This document shows, in pieces, positions 1 through 7,622 of a stretch of DNA of 9,677 bases. The position numbers and the translations under genes are program-made. Below the pieces are notes generated by a model that was not told where the DNA came from, made no database searches, and worked only from the letters and a program-made list of their open reading frames with translations. This DNA is from Acetothermia bacterium UBA3571 (lineage in GTDB: Bacteria > Bipolaricaulota > Bipolaricaulia > Bipolaricaulales > Bipolaricaulaceae): positions 35,105 to 44,781 of the forward strand of contig DFNI01000034.1 of NCBI GenBank assembly GCA_002375995.1, read 5' to 3'. Each line of letters starts with the position of its first letter. Positions within the stretch are counted from its first letter, which is position 1.

Positions 1-2993
1 AGGACACCTGCGCCAACACGGTCCTGAGGGCGAAGCTAACGCTCACGCCGCTTACGGCGGAGAACGAGGTAGGGCAAGAGCACACCGTCACGGCCACGGT
101 GTACGTGGACCGTGGGGACGGGTACGCGCCGGAGAGCGGGGTGAAGGTGACGTTCTCACTGCTGGCGAACGAGGCTGGGGCGAGCTTTGTGGGCGGCAAC
201 ACGGACGTCACCGACGCGAACGGGGAGGCGCAAGCGACGATTACGGCCGACTCCCCTGGGAGCGTGGTGATCCACGCCAGCGCGGACATCTTTGGGGACG
301 GCAGCTACGTGGTGGAGACCGGCACCGGCGGTGACAACGGTGATGACGCTGAGAAGACATGGATAGAGGTGAGGCTTGGGCTCACGCCTGAGACAGCGAT
401 CAATCAAGTGGGTGTTGAGCACACGTTCACCGCGACCCTGGAGTACACCGAGGACGGGTCGGTCTGGAAGCCGGTATCCGGCGAGGAGGTGCACTTCCGC
501 TGGAGCGGGGTGCTGGAGGGAGAGGGCGACCGTACCACCGACGCCGAGGGCAAGGCCTACCTCACCCTCACCTCGGACGATCCGGGCACCGTCACGGTAA
601 CCGCCTCCTACGAGGGCACCGTGGCCGGGGCGTCGGTATCGGTGGAGTCCAATGAGGCGGAAAAGACCTGGGTGGGCACTGATCTCACTATAACCAAGGT
701 CGCGTCGCCCGATCCGGTAGGGGTCGGCGAGACCCTTACCTATACCCTGGTCGTGACCAACCTCGGGCCCGCCGATGCCCACGATGTAGTGGTCAAGGAC
801 GTCCTCCGGCCGTGCCTCCTCGACCCCGTCTTCTACGTGGGCAAGCCTGAGACCCCGCCGCCTCCGGAGGAGATGGAGGAGTGGAAGGGCACCTATACCG
901 TGGAGCTCCTTCCCGCCGGCGGGAGCTTGACCGTAAACATCCTCGCCACCACCAGCGCCGATTGCGGCTGCGAGATCCCCAACGAGGCCACCGTTTCCTC
1001 CGCCACCTATGAGCTCAATCCGGAAAACAATAAGGCCTCGATAATCACCGCGATGGCTTACAATTCCAGCCTCGCCGTGGCCATCGAACCCGATAGGGAC
1101 ACTGCCATCGTGGGCGAGACCATCCTCTATACCATCACTGTGCGGAACACCGGAGATGCCCCGTTGACCGAAATAAAGGTGGAGGATTCCCTCACCGGAT
1201 TCTCGGACACGATCCCCTCCCTCGAGCCCGGAGACTCCGTGGTCTTCAACACTTCATACACCACCACCGACGATGACGCCTGTGGTGTGGTGGTCAACGC
1301 CGTGACCGCCGCGGGGCTCGATCCCTGTGGCCGGGTGACCGCGGCGGCGGAGGCGCGCACCGAGGTGGACGTGGTCTACAACGCCGCCCTCGAGCTCACT
1401 AAGACCGCCGACGTGACCACCAAGGTCAAGGTGGGGGATGTGATCACCTACGAGATCACTGTGACCAACATCGGCGACGTGACGCTCTACAACGTGGTGG
1501 TGGTCGATGAGAAGCTCGGACTTAACGAAACAATTCCGGAGCTTGCGCCGGGCGAGTCCCGCACCTTCACCGTGGAGTATGTGGTATCGCCGGACGATGC
1601 CTTTGGGCCCGAGGGATGTCCTGAATGTAACGTGGCCGAGGCCGAGCCCGGGACCCCGCTGCCGGGCCCCCTGACCAATGTGGCCCGGGCGTGGGCTGAG
1701 GACCCCTGTGGCGACACGGTGGGGCCGGTGGAGGCGAGCTACAGCACGCCGTGGTGGAACGATCCGCCCGTGGCCGAGGACAGGTCCTACACAACCGGGA
1801 AGGGGATCCCCATTACCGTGCGTCTAGTGGGGAGCGATCCCGATCTCTTCTACGCGTATCCCCAAGGGCATCCCCTGAGCTTCTCCATCGTGGGAGCGCC
1901 GGCGCACGGGATGCTGAGCGGCGATCTGAGTAACGTGGTTTACGTTGCCCCCAACGTGGCATATGTTGAACTTCTCTACACGCCGGATCCCGACTATGTG
2001 GGAACCGATCAGTTCGACTTCATCGTACGTGACCCGTACGATGCCTTCGACGTCGGGACCATTACTATCACTATCCAAGAGACGGAGATCGTTGCCGGCG
2101 GTGCGGCGGCGGTCCTCAATCCCGTGGCCATAAGCGAGGTGGCCTGGGGCGGCACACCCGCGAATCCCGAGCACGAGTGGATAGAGCTCGTGAACCTCAC
2201 CGATCAACCCGTGGACCTCACTGGGTGGACCCTTCGCTGGCGGAAGAAGGACGTGGAGAAGCCAGAAGAGGCTGAATGGAAGGTGCTGGAACTCAGTGGA
2301 ACGATAGAGCCGTACGGCTATTTCATCCTCGAGCGCCTCACCCCCAACGCCGTGGCCGATATCCCCGAGCGGGATGCCGCCGACTTCCTCTACGGCACCG
2401 GGCAGCCGGAGTCTTACCGTTTGGACGACGAAGGAGAGGTGATCGAGCTCCTCGATCCGCAAGGTCTGGTCGTCGATACCGCCAACGCGGATCCGCGCCG
2501 CAAAACTGGCTGGGCCGCCGGTTACGGGATAAACGGTGCACCCCCCTACGCTACCATGGAGAGGATCGATCCAACCGGGCCGGACGTGGACGAGAACTGG
2601 ACCGCCAACGCCATGATCGTGGTCAACGGATTGGACCTTAACGGCGAATTCATCGAAGGGACCGCCAGGATGCAGAATGAGGATGCCTGGCTCTATTCGC
2701 CGCTAACCGAGAACCCCTGGATAGTGGAGCGCGGGCAGATCCTCACCTTCCGCTTCCCCGCTCCCGAGGAGGGGATCGAGCCGTGGGTCGTGCTCGTGAA
2801 GGTGGACGAGGGCAGCGACAAGTATCACTGGCCCCGGTTCCACCAGTTCGAGGTTCAGGAGTTGCGGGCCGGGATCTACCAGTGCCGCATTTACACCGAA
2901 GATCTCCCCCTGGGCAAATACCAGCTTTGGATCAGCCTGAGCCGCAACCGTGTATATGGTTTCAGCTTCGACGTGAGGGAAGCGGAGGAGTAA
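1..2993 (+). CDS. Giant multi-domain surface/secreted protein, 5' end outside window (Big_1, DUF11 x3, cadherin-like, lamin-tail)
   Basis: The frame is open from base 3 to the TAA at 2991-2993 with no start signal, so the gene begins upstream; the GTG at 99 lies within an Ig-like domain and is not a start. About 996 residues are visible. By base position: end of an invasin-like (Big_1) Ig domain to ~315; a second one ~360-650 (DAEGKAYLTLTSDDPGTVTV); three DUF11 repeats at ~678-1052, ~1062-1382 and ~1383-1745, each with the signature VG(E/D)..(L/I)..Y.I.VTN.G and a VVxD strand; a cadherin/Big_9-like domain ~1755-2081 (NDPPVAED, then PDPDYVGTDQFDF); a lamin-tail domain ~2118-2594 (EWIELVNLTDQPVDLTGWTL); and an unassigned beta-rich C-terminus ~2691-2990. 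No LPXTG motif or C-terminal membrane helix is visible. Such architectures are typical of extracellular adhesins or S-layer-associated proteins; the exact role is unknown. The domain calls are firm, the function is inference. Confidence 0.93.
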   Translation, partial: DTCANTVLRAKLTLTPLTAENEVGQEHTVTATVYVDRGDGYAPESGVKVTFSLLANEAGASFVGGNTDVTDANGEAQATITADSPGSVVIHASADIFGDGSYVVETGTGGDNGDDAEKTWIEVRLGLTPETAINQVGVEHTFTATLEYTEDGSVWKPVSGEEVHFRWSGVLEGEGDRTTDAEGKAYLTLTSDDPGTVTVTASYEGTVAGASVSVESNEAEKTWVGTDLTITKVASPDPVGVGETLTYTLVVTNLGPADAHDVVVKDVLRPCLLDPVFYVGKPETPPPPEEMEEWKGTYTVELLPAGGSLTVNILATTSADCGCEIPNEATVSSATYELNPENNKASIITAMAYNSSLAVAIEPDRDTAIVGETILYTITVRNTGDAPLTEIKVEDSLTGFSDTIPSLEPGDSVVFNTSYTTTDDDACGVVVNAVTAAGLDPCGRVTAAAEARTEVDVVYNAALELTKTADVTTKVKVGDVITYEITVTNIGDVTLYNVVVVDEKLGLNETIPELAPGESRTFTVEYVVSPDDAFGPEGCPECNVAEAEPGTPLPGPLTNVARAWAEDPCGDTVGPVEASYSTPWWNDPPVAEDRSYTTGKGIPITVRLVGSDPDLFYAYPQGHPLSFSIVGAPAHGMLSGDLSNVVYVAPNVAYVELLYTPDPDYVGTDQFDFIVRDPYDAFDVGTITITIQETEIVAGGAAAVLNPVAISEVAWGGTPANPEHEWIELVNLTDQPVDLTGWTLRWRKKDVEKPEEAEWKVLELSGTIEPYGYFILERLTPNAVADIPERDAADFLYGTGQPESYRLDDEGEVIELLDPQGLVVDTANADPRRKTGWAAGYGINGAPPYATMERIDPTGPDVDENWTANAMIVVNGLDLNGEFIEGTARMQNEDAWLYSPLTENPWIVERGQILTFRFPAPEEGIEPWVVLVKVDEGSDKYHWPRFHQFEVQELRAGIYQCRIYTEDLPLGKYQLWISLSRNRVYGFSFDVREAEE

Positions 2994-3020
2994 AACCACC
3001 CGCGTAGTCCGCGTGGAGAA

Positions 3021-3047
3021 GGGCCCCAGGGATCTGGGGCCCTTTTT
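3021..3047 (+). terminator. Rho-independent terminator of the giant surface-protein gene
   Basis: A perfect 9-bp stem (GGGCCCCAG at 3021-3029, CTGGGGCCC at 3034-3042) with a GGAT tetraloop is followed at once by TTTTT. It lies 28 bp after the stop codon of the surface-protein gene. Two further A-T pairs can extend the stem. The T tract is on the + strand side, so it acts on rightward transcription and separates this gene from the next one. Confidence 0.95.
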
Positions 3048-3078
3048 CTGTCGTCCGTATCACTAACAGATATCACGG

Positions 3079-3084
3079 TATAAG
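3079..3084 (+). promoter_or_regulatory. Possible -10 box (TATAAG) for the exported 482-aa protein
   Basis: TATAAG occurs in the gap between the terminator and the next gene, giving a leader of roughly 105-110 nt before the ATG at 3199. No good -35 hexamer is seen 16-18 bp upstream. The same hexamer stands before the IS1634 transposase gene. The call is weak and rests on the hexamer and its position alone. Confidence 0.25.
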
Positions 3085-3186
3085 TTTCCCCGCAAATGTA
3101 TCCCGATTCCTCCCTCATTCTCACATCTTTTCCCGCGGATTTATCTTCCGCCCCTTACCTTGGACACGGCATTCAAGCCGCTTGCC

Positions 3187-3195
3187 AAGGAGGGG
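3187..3195 (+). promoter_or_regulatory. Strong Shine-Dalgarno site that fixes the ATG at 3199
   Basis: AAGGAGGGG lies directly before the ATG at 3199, with 5 nt between the AAGGAGG core and the start. An in-frame TTG at 3160 has no such site and would place 13 non-hydrophobic residues ahead of the signal peptide, so the ATG is preferred. This is the only protein-coding start among the non-transposon genes here with a textbook Shine-Dalgarno sequence. Confidence 0.85.
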
Positions 3196-3198
3196 CAA

Positions 3199-4647
3199 AT
3201 GAGGGCAAAGGCATTGCCGATAGTAATTCTTTTGGTTTCGGCCGCAGCTTCGGCGGCGCCGGTGGAACTTCCCCCAGCGACCCAAAGCGCGGTGGTCCCA
3301 TACGAAGGTAAGGCAGAAATTTGGCTTTGTGACCCCGAAATCGCGGGTAATTTCACCTTCGAGGTTACGGACCCTCCGGAACATGGGACTTTGAGCGGGA
3401 CCCCTCCGCAGTTAGTTTACGAACCGGAAAAGGGGTTTTACGGTGAGGATTCCTTTAGGGTGGCCGTTTTCGATGCCGAGACCGAGGAGCTTTTAGAGGA
3501 GATCTATGTAGAGATTGTAGTTCTCGGGCCAGGTTCCCTCGTGAGCCCCCCTGTCTTCGTCTGGAACGGCGATCTCACCTTTTCCGGGCCTTCCTTCACC
3601 GTCGAGGAGACGGAGTTTGAGGGAAAGCTTAAGCTCAAATTTTACTACTTTGATCTCGAATTCCGTGCGAAAATAGAGGATAACGAGTTCTCATCTTTTA
3701 AAACCACTTTCCGTTATAACCTCGACCTTCCTTTCAATGAATCGACCATAAAGATTCCCGTTACTTTGACCGCCGACTTCGATCCCACGGTCCCAGCCCT
3801 GGACCACTGGACCGCGGGGCTGCGCACCTCCATCATGGGATATACTTTGAGCTACAAGTTCTATTTCGATGGAGAGGACCCCGAAGATTCCTACGGACTT
3901 TTTAGCGTAAGCAGCAAGTTAGAGGGCATCTCTTTCAATATCAGGGTGAAATTCAAGGGACTGACCATCCAATTCTCTGAGCTCGACTTTATAGCACGGG
4001 GAGAAGCAGTGGACTTGGGTTGTAGCTTCTGTGATTTTCGATGGGATGTTAGCCTTGCCTTTTCCAAGACCGAAGGGTTCCAAAATTTTTGCTTCACCAT
4101 AAGCGATCTTCCGTTCCCATGTGGTGTGTGTGGGGATGTGGGGCTCTATGCCAGCGTAAAGGCCACCTTTACCACCGAGTCCAAAGATATAAGTCCCACA
4201 CTTCGGGTTTCGACGCGTTGGATCGACGGGTGCATCAGGCCCCGTATCTCGCTGCAGCTTCCCGACGAAGGATTCGGATTGGAAGGAGTTGAAGTTTACG
4301 GCATCGAGATTAAGTGTGAGTTTGCCGGCGAGATCACGGGCAAGTTCGCGACTTCCTTCAACCCCGAAAAAGACGCCTCTATAACCGGGAGCCAGCACTT
4401 CTTCGAATACTGGCGTTTCGAAGGACCAATAACGGGATGCTGTGATGACACCGGCCATTGGCAGTTCACCTTTTACTTTAGCAGAGGAAACGATTACCTC
4501 TTTGGCTTCAGCAAGCTGAAGACCCTGGTGATCTTCCCTCTGTTCCGCGGATTCACAGCGCACTTCGGGCTCGAGTTGGGATTGGTGGATCCCGATGATC
4601 TGAGCAAGACCTGGTTGTTGAACTTGGGATGGAAGGGAACTTTCTGA
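3199..4647 (+). CDS. Exported 482-aa beta-rich protein with N-terminal Ig/cadherin-like domain; possible outer-membrane barrel
   Basis: Residues 1-19 form a signal peptide (MRAKALPIVILLVSAAASA) with an AXA site before APVELPP, so the product is exported. Residues ~20-105 form one Ig/cadherin-like (Big_9-type) domain: PEHGTLSG, then a Y-x-P-x-x-G-F-Y-G-x-D-S-F strand pair. Residues ~110-482 are unfamiliar: many amphipathic beta strands rich in Phe and Tyr, no membrane helices, and a C-terminal LNLGWKGTF. A terminal Phe with alternating hydrophobics is the usual signature of outer-membrane beta-barrels recognised by the Bam machinery, which is the main reason to suspect a barrel; a secreted beta-sandwich or beta-helix is the alternative. 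Ten cysteines occur, several as close pairs (GCSFCD, PCGVCG, GCCD), unusual for a barrel and suggestive of disulfides. Codon use is more A/T-rich than in the flanking genes. A terminator upstream and a 79-bp gap downstream suggest a single-gene unit. The gene is clear, the function unknown. Confidence 0.88.
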   Translation: MRAKALPIVILLVSAAASAAPVELPPATQSAVVPYEGKAEIWLCDPEIAGNFTFEVTDPPEHGTLSGTPPQLVYEPEKGFYGEDSFRVAVFDAETEELLEEIYVEIVVLGPGSLVSPPVFVWNGDLTFSGPSFTVEETEFEGKLKLKFYYFDLEFRAKIEDNEFSSFKTTFRYNLDLPFNESTIKIPVTLTADFDPTVPALDHWTAGLRTSIMGYTLSYKFYFDGEDPEDSYGLFSVSSKLEGISFNIRVKFKGLTIQFSELDFIARGEAVDLGCSFCDFRWDVSLAFSKTEGFQNFCFTISDLPFPCGVCGDVGLYASVKATFTTESKDISPTLRVSTRWIDGCIRPRISLQLPDEGFGLEGVEVYGIEIKCEFAGEITGKFATSFNPEKDASITGSQHFFEYWRFEGPITGCCDDTGHWQFTFYFSRGNDYLFGFSKLKTLVIFPLFRGFTAHFGLELGLVDPDDLSKTWLLNLGWKGTF

Positions 4648-4688
4648 GCTTGGCCGGAGCAAATGAATTCGTTTTAGGCTCCAATAAC

Positions 4689-4717
4689 TTGTTCGGACAT
4701 CGGCGCCGCCCTAGAAT
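4689..4717 (+). promoter_or_regulatory. Candidate promoter of the MBL hydrolase gene (leaderless arrangement)
   Basis: TTGTTC at 4689-4694 and TAGAAT at 4712-4717 are separated by exactly 17 bp. The -10 hexamer ends 9 nt before the ATG at 4727, so the transcript would start at or within about 3 nt of the start codon. No Shine-Dalgarno sequence is visible (the 9 nt are CCTTTCCAC). The -35 matches the consensus only in TTG, so the -10 carries most of the weight. Confidence 0.55.
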
Positions 4718-4726
4718 CCTTTCCAC

Positions 4727-5506
4727 ATGGGATTCGTGAAGTTCCTTGGCACCGCCGGCGCCCGGTATGTGGTGGGGAAGCAGCTCCGCTACTCCGCGGG
4801 TACATGGATCGAACTTGCTGGAACACGGCTCCTCCTGGATCCGGGCCCGGGAACGTTGCTCCGGTGCCGGAGATCCCGGCCTCCCCTGGATCCCGAAGCG
4901 TTGGACGGGTTGATCCTCACCCACAAGCACCTAGACCACTCCACCGACGTGAACGTCATGCTCGAGGTCATGGCTGAGCTTGGACACAAGGGGAAGAAGG
5001 GAACTCTTATGGCTCCCCGAGATTGTCTCGAGGGCGGGGACCCGGTGGTGCTCAGGTACGTGCGCCGGTATCCCGAGCGGATCGAGATTATGGAAGAAGG
5101 CAAGGCCGTGGAAATTCAAACTGTGCGCATCACCCCGGTGCGGCACCGCCACGGTGACGCCGAGACCTACGGGGTGATATTGGAATCCCCCGAGGGGCAG
5201 CTCGGGTTCGTGGTAGACACCCGATTCTTTCCGGAACTGCTCGAACGTTATTCCGGCTGCGATCTTCTCGTTCTGAACGTGGTGCGGCGTGAACCCACCC
5301 CGGAGATCGATCACCTATCACTGCCCGAGGCGACGGAGATCATCCGGGAAGCGAGGCCGAAGCTGGCGGTGATAACCCACTTCGGGATGACGATGCTTCG
5401 GGCCAAGCCCCACGAGCTCGCGCGGAAGATCACGGAGGAGATGGGCATCGAGGTCATCGCCGCGGATGATGGTCTCACGATCCAGGCCGATCGTTGGCGG
5501 CGTTAG
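4727..5506 (+). CDS. MBL-fold (metallo-beta-lactamase superfamily) metal-dependent hydrolase, RNase Z/PhnP-like
   Basis: The 259-aa product has a complete dinuclear metal site. THKHLDH gives HxHxDH (His66, His68, Asp70, His71); further likely ligands are a His in RHRHGD (His140/His142), Asp164 in VVDT, and His218 in ITHFG. His196 in DHLS may also take part. The N-terminal strands (FLGTAGAR, then ELAGTRLLLDPGPGTLLR) are typical of the RNase Z/PhnP/cyclic-phosphodiesterase branch, whose members cleave phosphodiester bonds. The substrate cannot be told; there is no long exosite arm as in true tRNase Z and the length suits a small stand-alone hydrolase. No signal peptide, so cytoplasmic. It appears monocistronic, with its own promoter and a start that lacks a Shine-Dalgarno site. 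Its TAG stop overlaps the stop codon of the convergent hypE by 4 bp, with no terminator between. Family call is firm, specific function open. Confidence 0.92.
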   Translation: MGFVKFLGTAGARYVVGKQLRYSAGTWIELAGTRLLLDPGPGTLLRCRRSRPPLDPEALDGLILTHKHLDHSTDVNVMLEVMAELGHKGKKGTLMAPRDCLEGGDPVVLRYVRRYPERIEIMEEGKAVEIQTVRITPVRHRHGDAETYGVILESPEGQLGFVVDTRFFPELLERYSGCDLLVLNVVRREPTPEIDHLSLPEATEIIREARPKLAVITHFGMTMLRAKPHELARKITEEMGIEVIAADDGLTIQADRWRR

Positions 5507-6531
5507 CAGATCCGGGGAACGGGGTCCCCTAGGGGCATCTCCAGATACCTTCGGCCTCCCACGCCGGTCTCCAGGACCACCTTTCCCCGGTGCTCGGGGA
5601 TTGCCTCGCCGATGATCCGGGCCTCCCGTCCCGAGGGATGTTCCCGCAAGGCTGCGAGGACCGCTTCCGCCTTATCCGGGGAGACGCCAATCACCGCCCG
5701 GCCTTCGCAAGCGAGGTTCAACGGGCTTATTCCCAGGAGCTCGGCGAGCCCCCTCACTTCCGGGCGAACCGGGATATCCTCCTCCCGTACCGTGATCCCC
5801 ACGCCCGACTTCCGCGCCATCTCATTGAGGGCCGCCGCGAGTCCGCCCCGGGTGGGGTCCTTCATGGCCTTTACCCCCCCGATCGAAAGGGCCCGTTCCA
5901 CCAGGGGCCACACCGGGGCCACGTCGCTGTGGATCTCCCCTTCAACCGGGAGACCTTCCCGGGCGGCCAGAATGGCCATGCCGTGGTCCCCAACCGTGCC
6001 GGTGACGATAATTACGTCTTTGGGTTCAAGGCCCGAGTCCGGAACGAACTCCTCCGCCACCCCGATCCCCGTGGTGGCCAAAATAAGCCCGTCGAGTTCT
6101 CCCTTCCCCATCACCTTCGTGTCCCCTGCCACCACCGCCACTCCAAGCTCCGAGAGCACAGAGGCAAACGATGTAAGGAAACGTTCCAGATCCCGTATCG
6201 GGAATCCCTCTTCTACCACGAGCCCCAAAGTCACCGCCACCGGTCTCGCCCCCATCACCGCGAGATCGTTGACTGTGCCGCATGCGGCAAGCCTCCCGAT
6301 GTCGCCGCCGGGGAACTCCAGGGGCTTCACCACGTGGGAGTCGGTGGTTACCACCAGATGGCCTCTATGGGGGGAAAGTACTGCCCCATCGTCCAGGGCC
6401 TCGAGGCCCAAAGGACCGGCGGATTTCAGGGCGAAAAGGGGAACGATCACCTCGGAGATGAGGCGTTGCATGAATTCACCTCCGGCCCCGTGCAATCCCG
6501 TGATCCGCTCTTCGGACAGAGGCTTTCTCAT
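5503..6531 (-). CDS. hypE: Hydrogenase maturation protein HypE (carbamoyl dehydratase)
   Basis: HypE takes the carbamoyl group delivered by HypF onto its C-terminal Cys, dehydrates it with ATP to a thiocyanate, and passes cyanide to iron on the HypC-HypD complex during [NiFe]-hydrogenase assembly in the cytoplasm. The 342-aa product has the family landmarks: HGAGG near residue 15, DDGA (~47-50), TTDSHVV followed by FPGGDIGRLAACGTVNDLAVMGA (~62-95, the ATP-binding AIR-synthase-like region), DPTRGG in the second half, and the essential C-terminal PRIC with Cys342 last. Length is normal. The ATG at 6531 overlaps the hypD stop as ATGA, which decides the start; an upstream in-frame extension of 52 codons lies inside hypD and lacks HypE features. 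It is the last gene of hypC-hypD-hypE and its stop (TAA on this strand) overlaps the stop of the convergent MBL gene. Confidence 0.98.
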   Translation of the reverse strand: MRKPLSEERITGLHGAGGEFMQRLISEVIVPLFALKSAGPLGLEALDDGAVLSPHRGHLVVTTDSHVVKPLEFPGGDIGRLAACGTVNDLAVMGARPVAVTLGLVVEEGFPIRDLERFLTSFASVLSELGVAVVAGDTKVMGKGELDGLILATTGIGVAEEFVPDSGLEPKDVIIVTGTVGDHGMAILAAREGLPVEGEIHSDVAPVWPLVERALSIGGVKAMKDPTRGGLAAALNEMARKSGVGITVREEDIPVRPEVRGLAELLGISPLNLACEGRAVIGVSPDKAEAVLAALREHPSGREARIIGEAIPEHRGKVVLETGVGGRRYLEMPLGDPVPRIC

Positions 6532-7622
6532 AGCCGGGGACGCTCCCCATAACGGTACCAGATGGAACAAGCTCCCTCTGTACCCACCATACATGGTCCT
6601 ACGGGAGAGAGGGGTGTGCACGCAGTTCCGAACAAGGGGCAATCGGTGGGAACCGCCTTGGCCATTATCACGTCGGGGCACAAGCATCCGGGCGGTTCTT
6701 CTTCTCCCGGTGCGGCTTGGATTGCGAACCGCTTCCGGGCGTCGAATCGAGAGAGCTCAGCCCGAATCCCGAGGCCGGAGGCCGGGATCGTCCCGATACC
6801 CCGCCAGCTTGCGTCCATCACCTGGAAGGCTTCGTCCATAAGCTCCTTGGCCCGCGCATTTCCCCCGGGACGCACCGCCCGGGGATAGGCGTTCTCCACC
6901 TCCGCGCGGCCTTCCCGAAGCTGCTTAAGGACCAGAGCGATGGCGTAGAGGATGTCGAGGGGTTCGAACCCACCCACCACCACCGGGACGTGGAATTTGT
7001 CCGCAAGCTCCTGATAAGCATCGGCGCCGATAACCGTGGAAACGTGACCCGGGGCGAGGAATCCATCCACCTCGGTGTTCTCCCGGAGTAGTGCCTCCAG
7101 GGCCGGAGGGATAAGCTTGTGGGAGCAGAGAACCGAGAAGTTATCCGGGGGACGGTCCAAGAGAACGGCCGCGGTCCCGGGCGCGGTGGTTTCGAAGCCC
7201 ACAGCGAAGAAGACCACTTCCCGATGGGGATTCTCCCGGGCAGTCCTCACGGCATCGGCCGCCGAGAGCACCACCCGCACATCAGCCCCTTCCGCCTTGG
7301 CCTCTTCCAGCGTGAGCTCGGTCCCGGGGACCCGGAGCATATCCCCGAAGGTGCAGAGGATCACCCCCACTTCCAGGGCGAGTTTCACCGCTAGATTGAT
7401 GTCTGCAGTGGAGGTGACGCAGACTGGACATCCTGGCCCTTCATAGATCTCCACCCTCTTTGGCAGAAGAGCACGGAGGCCGGATTCGGCGATAGCGGCC
7501 TCATGGGTCCCACAAACGTGGACGATCTTCACGGGTCTCTTCGGGGCAAGCTGCGCCAAAGCTCGGGAAAGCTTCTCTGCCCGCGCGGGGTCGCGCAGGC
7601 GAAACGGGTCACTCTCCCACAT
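6528..7622 (-). CDS. hypD: Hydrogenase maturation protein HypD (Fe-S scaffold for Fe(CN)2CO assembly)
   Basis: HypD with HypC forms the scaffold on which Fe(CN)2CO is built for the [NiFe] active site. The 364-aa product carries the invariant motifs: CGTHE (Cys37), GPGCPVC (Cys65 and Cys68), and a C-terminal [4Fe-4S] region with GCLCPDV, DCPLFG, CTPLSPVGPCMVGTEGACS and a final aromatic stretch. Spacing matches the family (E. coli Cys41, Cys69, Cys72). The ATG at 7622 is chosen because the product then begins MWESDPFRLRDP, the usual HypD start, and has normal length; in-frame upstream ATGs would add 8 or 31 residues read from within hypC. There is no good Shine-Dalgarno (only GAGG abutting the ATG), so translation is probably coupled to hypC, whose last 14 nt it overlaps. 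Downstream it shares ATGA with hypE. Confidence 0.98.
   Translation of the reverse strand: MWESDPFRLRDPARAEKLSRALAQLAPKRPVKIVHVCGTHEAAIAESGLRALLPKRVEIYEGPGCPVCVTSTADINLAVKLALEVGVILCTFGDMLRVPGTELTLEEAKAEGADVRVVLSAADAVRTARENPHREVVFFAVGFETTAPGTAAVLLDRPPDNFSVLCSHKLIPPALEALLRENTEVDGFLAPGHVSTVIGADAYQELADKFHVPVVVGGFEPLDILYAIALVLKQLREGRAEVENAYPRAVRPGGNARAKELMDEAFQVMDASWRGIGTIPASGLGIRAELSRFDARKRFAIQAAPGEEEPPGCLCPDVIMAKAVPTDCPLFGTACTPLSPVGPCMVGTEGACSIWYRYGERPRL

Noticed and set aside
99..101. GTG at 99 as the start of the surface-protein gene
   Set aside because: The frame is open back to base 3 with Ig-domain-like sequence, and 99 falls inside that domain; no ribosome binding site or signal peptide follows.
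156..782. 208-codon minus-strand frame (and 212 codons at 1824-2462) opposite the giant surface gene
   Set aside because: The + strand shows clear Big_1, DUF11 and lamin-tail domains throughout; these are antisense shadows.
1062..1745. DUF11 units as possible DNA-level tandem repeats or a recombination array
   Set aside because: The repeats are similar in protein pattern only; at the DNA level they have diverged and no long identical stretch is seen.
3096..3311. 71-codon frame starting 11 nt after TATAAG, ahead of and overlapping the exported-protein gene
   Set aside because: It runs out of frame into the signal-peptide coding region, has no ribosome binding site and no recognisable protein character; most likely chance.
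3919..4662. 247-codon minus-strand frame opposite the exported 482-aa gene
   Set aside because: The + strand frame has a signal peptide, a strong Shine-Dalgarno site and a recognisable Ig-like domain; the antisense product has no recognisable feature.
4656..4682. GGAGC...GCTCC hairpin after the exported-protein gene as a terminator
   Set aside because: Only a 5-bp stem with a 17-nt loop and no T tract behind it; too weak to call.
5612..6841. 409-codon open frame on the + strand, and a 320-codon one beside it, antisense to hypE/hypD
   Set aside because: Both lie opposite genes with unmistakable HypE and HypD motifs; their translations are Arg/Pro/Ser-rich with no domain, as expected from antisense frames in GC-rich DNA.
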